Shown: positions 9,260 through 15,820 of the stretch, one piece after another | Numbering within the stretch: the stretch's first letter is position 1 | Layout: each line of letters starts with the position of its first letter | Source of the DNA: Paenibacillus sp. CF384 | Lineage (GTDB): Bacteria > Bacillota > Bacilli > Paenibacillales > Paenibacillaceae | Length of the DNA: 64,000 nucleotides | Reading direction: 5' to 3' | Assembly (NCBI RefSeq): GCF_900106745.1 | Contig: NZ_FNNV01000018.1 | Coordinates: 109,551-173,550, forward strand | Translations under genes and position numbers: made by a program | The notes under the pieces: model-generated | The model's database searches: none | What the model saw: the letters and a program-made list of their open reading frames with translations, nothing else | Told to the model about the DNA's origin: nothing

Positions 9260-9967
9260 GTGGTATTGACGGGGGCAGTCGTAAATGCAGCTGCAATAAT
9301 TGGGGGAGGCACGCTTGGCATCGTGCTTCCTCATGTAAAAGAAGAAATGAGAAAAACGGTTATGGCCGGAATGGGGATTCTTGTTCTTGTTCTCGGTATC
9401 GGCATGGCGCTTAAGTCCAACAATTTTGTACTCGTGGCCTTTAGTTTAGCGATTGGCGGGATTCTTGGCGAGCTGCTTGCCATTGAGCATAAGCTGCAAT
9501 TACTAGGTGAACGTTTGCAGAAATTAATATCGCAAGACAAGCCAAGCAGCGTCGCGGAAGGGTTTGTTACGACGACACTCATATTCTGCATCGGGGCTAT
9601 GGCGGTGCTTGGGTCGCTGGAGAGCGGCTTGCATAACAACCATGACATCTTATTTACTAAATCGATATTGGATGGATTTCTCGCGCTGCTCTTTGCATCG
9701 ACCTTAGGCGTAGGTGTACTTTTCTCCTCGGTGCCAATTCTGTTGTATGAAGGAGCACTTGCGCTGTTTGCTTCCGTCATTACGACTTGGATCGGTCAGA
9801 CGATGCTGGACGATATAATCGTAGAAATCACGTCTATCGGCGGGGTTTTGATTATGGGCATTGGCATTAATATCTTGAACGTGATGCGAATCAAGGTCGC
9901 GAATTTGCTGCCGTCGATTCTAATTGGCGCTTGTCTTGTGCCGATTCTAAAGTGGCTGGGCATTTGA
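9260..9967 (+). CDS. DUF554 (YdfK-like) membrane protein
   Basis: A 235-residue very hydrophobic protein with about seven membrane segments. The start GAVVNAAAIIGGGTLG and the central TTLIFCIGAMAVLGSLESGL are hallmarks of the DUF554 family. Function is not established; members are often annotated as possible transporters. The GTG start at 9260 follows AAAGGGG at 9244-9250. The gene is alone on its strand, and its 3' end faces the tandem hairpin array and the convergent serine dehydratase genes. Confidence 0.88.
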   Translation: MVLTGAVVNAAAIIGGGTLGIVLPHVKEEMRKTVMAGMGILVLVLGIGMALKSNNFVLVAFSLAIGGILGELLAIEHKLQLLGERLQKLISQDKPSSVAEGFVTTTLIFCIGAMAVLGSLESGLHNNHDILFTKSILDGFLALLFASTLGVGVLFSSVPILLYEGALALFASVITTWIGQTMLDDIIVEITSIGGVLIMGIGINILNVMRIKVANLLPSILIGACLVPILKWLGI

Positions 9968-9971
9968 TCGC

Positions 9972-10860
9972 GGTAGCTGAGAGTCGGGAAATCCGACTCT
10001 CAAGGCCGAAACCGCGCCAAAATGAGGCTGAGAGTCGGAAAAACCGACTCTCATCGATTCAACTAACCAATCAACCTCCGCTCCGGTAGCTGAGAGTCGA
10101 AAAATGCGACTCTCAGCGCCGAAACCGCACCGAAAAGAGGCTGAGAGTCGGAAAAACCGACTCTCAGCGGTTCAACTAGCTAATCTACCTCCGCTCCGGT
10201 AGCTGAGAGTCGAAAAATGCGACTCTCAGCGCCGAAACCGCTCCAAAATGAGGCTGAGAGTCGGAAAAACCGACTCTCAGCGATTCAACTAGCTAAGCTA
10301 CCTCCGCTCCGGTAGCTGAGAGTCGAAAAATCCGACTCTCAGCGCCGAAACCGCGCCAAAATGAGGCTGAGAGTAGGAAAAACCGACTCTCAGCGGTTCA
10401 ACTAGCTAATCAACCTCCGCTCCGGTAGCTGAGAGTCGAAAAATGCGACTCTCAGCGCCGAAACCGCTCCAAAATGAGGCTGAGAGTCGGAAAAACCGAC
10501 TCTCAGCGATTCAACTAGCTAAGCTACCTCCGCTCCGGTAGCTGAGAGTAGAAAAATCCGACTCTCAGAGCCGAAACCGCGCCAAAATGAGGCTGAGAGT
10601 CGGAAAAGCCGACTCTCAGCGGTTCAACTAGCTAATCTACCTCCGCTCCGGTAGCTGAGAGTCGAAAAATGCGACTCTCAGCGCTGGAAATGCGCCGAAA
10701 AGTAGCTGAGAGTCGGAAAAAGCGACTCTCAGCGATTCAACTAACTAATCTACCTCCGCTCCGGTAGCTGAGAGTCGAAAAATGCGACTCTCAGCGCCGA
10801 AACCGCGCCGAAAAGAGGCTGAGAGTCGGAAAAACCGACTCTCAGCGGTTCAACTCGACT
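9972..10860. repeat. Tandem array of eight 113-bp units, each with two hairpins
   Basis: The word GGTAGCTGAGAGT begins at 9972, 10085, 10198, 10311, 10424, 10537, 10650 and 10763, an exact 113-base period; the eighth unit loses its last linker. Every unit has hairpin A (CTGAGAGTCG, loop AAAAATG or similar, CGACTCTCAG) and hairpin B (CTGAGAGTCGG, loop AAAAA, CCGACTCTCAG), giving 16 stems of 9-11 base pairs, 14 of them perfect. The linkers (GCCGAAACCGC... and TTCAACTAGCTAA...CTCCGCTCCGG) are also conserved. 113 is not divisible by three and no long reading frame crosses the array, so it is non-coding. There is no T-run after the stems, so they are not typical terminators. The array lies between the 3' ends of two convergent genes. 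Function unknown. Confidence 0.95.
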
Positions 10861-10881
10861 CTCACGACCAACGCTGCGCTG

Positions 10882-10907
10882 AAATGCTGCCTCAAGTGCA
10901 ACAATTC
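10882..10907 (+). repeat. 26-bp element, copy 1
   Basis: AAATGCTGCC, six variable bases, GCAACAATTC. The two halves are partly self-complementary (TGCTGC against GCAACA). It is one of four copies in 190 bases. Confidence 0.75.
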
Positions 10908-10932
10908 ACACTCTGGGGGGCCGAATTCCATC

Positions 10933-10958
10933 AAATGCTGCTTTAAATGCAACAATTC
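10933..10958 (+). repeat. 26-bp element, copy 2
   Basis: AAATGCTGCT, six bases, GCAACAATTC, in the same orientation as copy 1 and 51 bases after it. Confidence 0.75.
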
Positions 10959-10982
10959 AAAGAGGATAGGTAGTAAAAAGAA

Positions 10983-11031
10983 CTTTCCGGGAGAAAATGT
11001 TGCCTATTATGCAACATTCTCTCTCAGAAAG
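10983..11031. repeat. Long imperfect hairpin containing 26-bp element copy 3
   Basis: The arms at 10983-11003 and 11011-11031 pair over 21 bases with three non-Watson-Crick positions, around a seven-base loop. The centre (AAATGTTGCC, TATTAT, GCAACATTC at 10995-11019) is a variant of the 26-bp element. TCTTATTT follows on the plus strand, so weak terminator function for the upstream DUF554 gene is possible. Confidence 0.65.
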
Positions 11032-11044
11032 CTCTTATTTCGTA

Positions 11045-11070
11045 GAATTGTTGCAGAATTGGCAGCATTT
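11045..11070 (-). repeat. 26-bp element, copy 4 (inverted)
   Basis: GAATTGTTGC, six bases, GGCAGCATTT is the reverse complement of the consensus of copies 1 and 2. It lies 54 bases beyond the 3' end of the serine dehydratase gene. Confidence 0.7.
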
Positions 11071-11123
11071 CTATTAAATACATCCGGTTGGTATCAGGAG
11101 TGTGCTATTGCGGCTGCTAATTG

Positions 11124-12017
11124 TTACGTCTGCTGCGGTTTTTTCTTATGCTTCAGGTCGCTCATAATTTTGCGGCCGGTCGGCGTTTGGGCCAGGCCGC
11201 CGCCGGCTGTTTCGCGGTGGATCTCTGGCATGGCTGAGCCAACCTCGAGCATGACCTGGATGACTTCGTCGGAGGGGATGACGCTGCGAACACCGGCAAG
11301 CGCCATATCCGCGGCAGCCAGTGCCGTAACGGCGCCGAATCCGTTGCGCACGATGCACGGAATTTCTACAAGTCCGCCGACAGGGTCGCAGATTAATCCG
11401 AGCGTGTTCTTCAGCGCGAGACCTACGGCATGAATCGCTTGCGCAGGTGTGCCGCCTCGCAGCTCCACGAGCGCGCCGGCCGCCATGCCGATGGCGGAGC
11501 CAACCTCCGCCTGGCATCCGCCTTCGGCGCCGGAGACGAAGGAATTGTTGGCGATGACATAGCCAATGGCGCCGGCGGCGAATAAGGCATAGACCAGTTC
11601 TTCGTCAGCCAAGCCGAACCGCTCCTGGGTGCTGACGAAGACGCCGGGGATAATGCCGCATGAGCCTGCCGTTGGCGTTGCGATAATGCGGCCCATCGAG
11701 GCGTTAACCTCAGACACCGCAAGCGCATACGCCATCGCATCGCTGGCCGACCCGCCGAGGCTGGGCTCGAGCTCTTGTCTCTTCGCCAGTACGCGCTGTG
11801 CATCTAGACCGGTCAACCCGCTGCGCGAAGTGGTATTCTCGTGCAGACCGCGGCGGACCGCTTCTTTCATGACGCCGTAATAGGCGGTCATCTTGGCGAA
11901 TTCGTCCGCAGGAGACTTGCCTGACTCCGCGCTTTGTTCCTCCAGCATCAACCGCCCAATCGAAAGCCCGCGCTGCGCGCACAGCTCGCCAAGCTCGGAT
12001 AACGTCCGAAAATTCAT
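11124..12017 (-). CDS. sdaAA: L-serine dehydratase, iron-sulfur-dependent, alpha subunit
   Basis: The catalytic subunit that converts L-serine to pyruvate and ammonia with a 4Fe-4S cluster. The 297-residue length matches the two-subunit type. Conserved cysteines lie in GSCGIIPGVF (Cys120), EGGCQAEVGSA (Cys168), ICDPVGG (Cys210) and IPCIVRNGFGA (Cys221); three of these are expected to hold the cluster. The start codon overlaps the stop of the beta-subunit gene by four bases (ATGA), so the two are translationally coupled. The C-terminus ends in a Lys-rich HKKKPQQT tail. Confidence 0.97.
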   Translation of the reverse strand: MNFRTLSELGELCAQRGLSIGRLMLEEQSAESGKSPADEFAKMTAYYGVMKEAVRRGLHENTTSRSGLTGLDAQRVLAKRQELEPSLGGSASDAMAYALAVSEVNASMGRIIATPTAGSCGIIPGVFVSTQERFGLADEELVYALFAAGAIGYVIANNSFVSGAEGGCQAEVGSAIGMAAGALVELRGGTPAQAIHAVGLALKNTLGLICDPVGGLVEIPCIVRNGFGAVTALAAADMALAGVRSVIPSDEVIQVMLEVGSAMPEIHRETAGGGLAQTPTGRKIMSDLKHKKKPQQT

Positions 12018-12712
12018 GACGTACCACTCCCCTCTGATTGACTTAGATCAACGGTATAAATGGCTTGCACATGGCTGATTTCTTTGATAGTCTCCAGCAG
12101 CGGAGCTGGCAAGGCAGCATCCAGCTCAAGCACAGTCAGTGCATCGCCGCTTCGACCTTTACGATCGACGGACATATGGCCGATGTTGACGCTTTCCGAT
12201 TTCAGCAAAGAAGTCAGGTCGGCAATCACGCCGGGGCGGTCAGCATGCCGAATGACAAGCGTGGGGTAGTTACCGGTAAGCTTAACGGCAAATTCATTTA
12301 ATTCGACGATTTCGATATTACCGCCTCCGATGGAGGTTCCAATTAAAGATAGCTGCTGCGGGACAGGCTGATCCACGGATAAGACGAGTTTTACGGTATT
12401 GGGATGGGAGAAAAGTCCTTTGCCTTGTTCGAAAGAAATGGCAAGGCCGCGATCACTAGCGATATCGAGCGCTTGCGGGATGCGATAATCATCCGTGGCG
12501 AATCCAAGGAGTCCGCTGACAATCGCAATATCCGTACCATGTCCTTGATAGGTGGCGGCGAAGGAGCCGTAGAAAATAATTTCCGCTTGATCCGGCACGC
12601 CGCCCAGAAGCTGACTGGCAACAAGTCCGATACGGACTGCACCTGCGGTATGCGAACTTGAAGGGCCCACCATGGAGGGTCCGATTATGGAGAATACGTC
12701 TTTGAATCGCAT
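12014..12712 (-). CDS. sdaAB: L-serine dehydratase, iron-sulfur-dependent, beta subunit
   Basis: Partner of the alpha subunit. The 232-residue protein begins with the family N-terminus (KDVFSIIGPSMVGPSSSHTAGAVR) and ends with an ACT domain at about residues 150-222 (TLVIRHADRPGVIADLTSLL), a small-molecule binding fold that often binds amino acids. GGAGGT lies just before the ATG at 12712. It is the first gene of the two-gene operon. The pair feeds serine carbon into pyruvate. Confidence 0.96.
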   Translation of the reverse strand: MRFKDVFSIIGPSMVGPSSSHTAGAVRIGLVASQLLGGVPDQAEIIFYGSFAATYQGHGTDIAIVSGLLGFATDDYRIPQALDIASDRGLAISFEQGKGLFSHPNTVKLVLSVDQPVPQQLSLIGTSIGGGNIEIVELNEFAVKLTGNYPTLVIRHADRPGVIADLTSLLKSESVNIGHMSVDRKGRSGDALTVLELDAALPAPLLETIKEISHVQAIYTVDLSQSEGSGTS

Positions 12713-12830
12713 GCGGCAGCAGACCTCCGATTAGAATATGGGGGACAAATTAGGCCGGAAACATGATGCTATTGTTTCCAAGAACAGCAAAGTGAACTCA
12801 TGTTCAAGTTATTCGTAATGTTCGTAATGG

Positions 12831-13631
12831 CTAGCTCAGCCGATAGGCTGCAGGGGACACGCCGTACTTCTGACGAAACACCCGATAGAAGTAAGAATAA
12901 CTGCCGAAGCCGCATGTAACCGCGATCTGCTCTAAGGTCATGGTGCTGTATTTGATGCGGTCAATGGCCATGGATAATCGGACATTTTGGGTATACTGAA
13001 TGATGGTCATGCCATAGCATTCCTTGAACAGATGGACGGTGCGCGATACGCTTAGCCGTGCACATTCGGCAACCTCCGCAATCGTGAACGACCGTGCGGC
13101 ATTCTCGTCGATGAAGTTTTTCATGCGTGTGGCGACAAAAGATTTCCCTTGAAACACAGACTGTGTTGTAATCGCACGGTCAATGCAGAGGCATAACGAG
13201 CGCAGTAAGTAATCGGCCAGTTCGCGATCCTCTGCTTCAAAGCGCCGTTTCTCTAAGATAAGCGCCTGCCAGACGGACAGCCAGCGTTCATCCGGAACAA
13301 CCTTTACCCGCTGAGGGCGATCCTTGCGGCTCCACCATTCGTCGAGCCAGCTCCCGCGACAGATGACGTAATAATCGCCGCTTGAGATTTCGGTTTGCGC
13401 ATCCTCTTCTTCTTGAGAGTGACTTGGCGCGATGTTCAACTGATAGTAGTCACCAGGCTTAAAGAGCAGCAGATCACCGGCTTCAATTCGCTGCATCCGC
13501 CCGTCGACGAATGCCTCACAGCTGCCGTCCACTTGCAAACGAAACACGTAGGCGCGTAATCCGTCCCGATTGGTAATTTGAAATGGCTGTGAATGATAGG
13601 AGTAATTGCAGCTCATAATTTCGGTATTCAA
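12831..13631 (-). CDS. AraC-family regulator with N-terminal cupin domain
   Basis: A 266-residue DNA-binding regulator. An N-terminal cupin-like sensor (GDLLLFKPGDYYQL) is followed by two helix-turn-helix motifs at about residues 170-265, ending in the AraC signature (GFGSYSYFYRVFRQKYGVSP). I place the start at the TTG at 13631 because GGAGAG lies eight bases before it; an ATG at 13616 and a farther one at 13685 are alternatives. It is divergent from the isomerase and oxidoreductase genes and is their most likely regulator, acting in the shared region 13632-13789. The ligand is unknown. Confidence 0.85.
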   Translation of the reverse strand: MNTEIMSCNYSYHSQPFQITNRDGLRAYVFRLQVDGSCEAFVDGRMQRIEAGDLLLFKPGDYYQLNIAPSHSQEEEDAQTEISSGDYYVICRGSWLDEWWSRKDRPQRVKVVPDERWLSVWQALILEKRRFEAEDRELADYLLRSLCLCIDRAITTQSVFQGKSFVATRMKNFIDENAARSFTIAEVAECARLSVSRTVHLFKECYGMTIIQYTQNVRLSMAIDRIKYSTMTLEQIAVTCGFGSYSYFYRVFRQKYGVSPAAYRLS

Positions 13632-13744
13632 AGGTCTCTCTCCATTTTGCAGCAAAATTGTACATGTCACTGTTATATAATACATCTACGAACGCCTCGA
13701 TATCCACTATAATGGTTGTCAGATTGGTCAACTAACCGGGCTTG

Positions 13745-13759
13745 ACGCCGATCAGGCGT
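13745..13759. promoter_or_regulatory. Inverted repeat upstream of the isomerase gene
   Basis: ACGCC, five bases, GGCGT is a perfect inverted repeat 30 bases before the isomerase start, in the region shared with the divergent AraC gene. It could be a binding site or an mRNA hairpin; there is no direct proof of either. Confidence 0.35.
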
Positions 13760-13789
13760 TCATCCGTCATTATGAAAGGAAGATCACAA

Positions 13790-14557
13790 GTGAAAATCGG
13801 ATTACAATTGTTTACACTGCGTGACGATACAGCTAAAGATTTCAGAGGCACGCTTCGCCAAGTAGCGGCAATGGGTTATGAAGGCGTTGAATTTGCAGGC
13901 TACGGAGATATCCCGGCTGAAGAAATGCGCGACCTTCTGCAAGAGCTTGGCCTTGAAGCATTCGGCAGCCATGTTGGCTTGCAGCAGCTTGAAGAAAACT
14001 TGGACGAACAAATCCAATACCTCAAAACCGTTGGCGCACGTTATGTGATCTGCCCTTGGTTGTCCCCTGAGCAATTGGCTGGCGGAGAAGCGTTCTGGCG
14101 CGAGCTGATCGCGAAATTCGCAACATTCGGCGCTCGTCTGCGCGACGAAGGTCTGCAATTCTGCTACCACAACCATGACTTTGAATTTGCCGCTCAAATC
14201 GACGGCGAATACATTTTCGATGCGATGTACACGAAAGTAGATGCTGATCTGCTTAAAGTGGAAATGGACATCGGTTGGGTGCAATACTCCAATCAAGATC
14301 CGCTCGCTTATATCGCCAAATATGCCGGCCGTCTGCCGCTGCTTCACTTGAAAGACTTCCGCAAAGAAACATCGGTCAACCATATCGACACCGTCGAGCT
14401 TGGCAATGGTGATCTTGCGCTAAACGATATTATCGACGCGGCTAACAAAGCAGGCGTTGAATGGCTGGTAGTTGAGCAGGACAGCTGTGCAAATCCGCCG
14501 CTTGAATCCGTACAAACAAGCATGAATTGGCTGGTAGCAAACGGCCATAAAGCATAA
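13790..14557 (+). CDS. Sugar phosphate isomerase/epimerase family protein (TIM barrel)
   Basis: A 255-residue xylose-isomerase-like TIM-barrel protein. It opens with KIGLQLFTLRDD and carries the metal-site segments YEGVEFAGYGD, FCYHNHDFEF and LKVEMDIGWVQ in the expected order. GTG 13790 is used because AAAGGAAGA is seven bases upstream; an upstream in-frame start at 13742 has no ribosome-binding site. The oxidoreductase gene starts 28 bases later, so the two form an operon. This pairing is typical of inositol or modified-sugar breakdown; the exact substrate is not deducible. Confidence 0.9.
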   Translation: MKIGLQLFTLRDDTAKDFRGTLRQVAAMGYEGVEFAGYGDIPAEEMRDLLQELGLEAFGSHVGLQQLEENLDEQIQYLKTVGARYVICPWLSPEQLAGGEAFWRELIAKFATFGARLRDEGLQFCYHNHDFEFAAQIDGEYIFDAMYTKVDADLLKVEMDIGWVQYSNQDPLAYIAKYAGRLPLLHLKDFRKETSVNHIDTVELGNGDLALNDIIDAANKAGVEWLVVEQDSCANPPLESVQTSMNWLVANGHKA

Positions 14558-14585
14558 TTATTGATCAAAGGGAGAGTTGCTTCAC

Positions 14586-15605
14586 ATGAAGAAAATCAAA
14601 GTAGCCGTCGTAGGCTGCGGTGCGATCGCTCAGCGCCGTCATATTCCGGAATACGCTGCTAACCCGAACGTAGAGTTCGTGGCATTCGTAGATCCCGTTA
14701 TCGAACGTGCAGAGGAACTTGCAGCGAAATACAATGCGAAAGCATTCACAAGCTACGAAGCTATGCTTAGCGAAATTAAACCAGAGGCTGTCAGCGTTTG
14801 TACGCCGAACTATCTGCATGCTCCGGTTACAATTGCTGCTGCAAACGCAGGCGCTCACGTGCTTGTTGAGAAGCCAATGGCTTCCACAGACGAAGAAGCG
14901 GCTGCCATGATCGAAGCTGCCAGCAAGAACGGCGTATATCTGATGGTTGGTCACAACCAACGCCTGATGCCTCCACACGTGAAAGCGAAGCAGCTTCTTC
15001 AAAGCGGCGCGCTTGGCCGCGTATTGACGTTCCGTACTTCCTTCGGCCATCCCGGCCCTGAAGGCTGGAGCGTAGACGGCAAAGGCAGCTGGTTCTTCCG
15101 TAAAGAAGAAGCAATCATGGGCGCAATGGGCGACCTTGGCGTGCACAAGTCCGATTTGATCCGTTACCTGCTTGACGATGAAGTTGCGCAAGTTACAGGC
15201 TACATCGGTACGCTTGATAAAGAAGGAACAGATGTTGACGATAACGCGACTTGCTTGCTTCGTATGAAGAGCGGCGCAATCGGCACGCTTGTAGCAAGCT
15301 GGACGTACTACAAAGGCGAAGACAACTCCACTGTATTCTGGTGCGAGAACGGCGTTATGAAGATCGGTACGGATCCGAAGGATCAAATCATCGTTGAGCT
15401 TCGTAACGGCACAGTTGAACGCTACAACGTTGGTGCAATCAGCACAAACGATAAGCAAGAAACCAGCGGCGTTGTAGATGCGTTCATCGAATCGCTTCTG
15501 ACAAACACCAAACCAAGCATCTCCGGCGAAGAAGGTCGCAAATCGCTTGCAGTTATCCTGGCTGCATTCGAATCCCAAGCGACAGGCCGCGTTATTTCTC
15601 TCTAA
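14586..15605 (+). CDS. Gfo/Idh/MocA-family NAD(P)-dependent oxidoreductase
   Basis: A 339-residue sugar or cyclitol dehydrogenase. The Rossmann motif VVGCGAIAQ lies at about residues 7-15, and the family lysine lies in VLVEKPM near residue 97. The C-terminal alpha/beta domain contains GDLGVHKSDLIRYLL. ATG 14586 follows GGGAGAG by nine bases. It is co-transcribed with the isomerase and followed by a terminator. Together they suggest oxidation and isomerisation of an uncommon sugar; a reversible 3-keto sugar step is possible but not proven. Confidence 0.93.
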   Translation: MKKIKVAVVGCGAIAQRRHIPEYAANPNVEFVAFVDPVIERAEELAAKYNAKAFTSYEAMLSEIKPEAVSVCTPNYLHAPVTIAAANAGAHVLVEKPMASTDEEAAAMIEAASKNGVYLMVGHNQRLMPPHVKAKQLLQSGALGRVLTFRTSFGHPGPEGWSVDGKGSWFFRKEEAIMGAMGDLGVHKSDLIRYLLDDEVAQVTGYIGTLDKEGTDVDDNATCLLRMKSGAIGTLVASWTYYKGEDNSTVFWCENGVMKIGTDPKDQIIVELRNGTVERYNVGAISTNDKQETSGVVDAFIESLLTNTKPSISGEEGRKSLAVILAAFESQATGRVISL

Positions 15606-15623
15606 TACACACTTACAACTACG

Positions 15624-15680
15624 ATGACTCGCAGGCAGCACAATTGATCATTCAATGTGACTGCTTGCGGGTCATTTTTT
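15624..15680 (+). terminator. Terminator after the isomerase-oxidoreductase operon
   Basis: A 15-base stem (ATGACTCGCAGGCAG with CTGCTTGCGGGTCAT, two G-T pairs) is followed by TTTTTT. Confidence 0.85.
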
Positions 15681-15820
15681 CGTCCTAATAAGCTAAGATT
15701 ACCTCACCATAGATTAAGAATTCCTGATTGTGGAAGTGGACTTGGAACGCTATGCTAAGCTTGTGCCGTTTGTGCTGATTTTTTCTTCAAATCCTATTCG
15801 GAGAGGAAAGGGAATTGAAA

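Noticed and set aside
9972..10860. CRISPR array
   Set aside because: Repeats of 113 bases are contiguous, linkers are also repeated and not unique, units contain two hairpins, and no cas gene is present.
10930..11070. Insertion sequence remnant
   Set aside because: No transposase fragment and no target duplications are visible; the repeats are short and have inconsistent spacing.
14565..15641. Minus-strand 358-residue open frame opposite the oxidoreductase gene
   Set aside because: It is a shadow of the plus-strand Gfo/Idh/MocA gene, which has family motifs and a good start. The minus frame is Cys/Phe-rich without recognisable domains.
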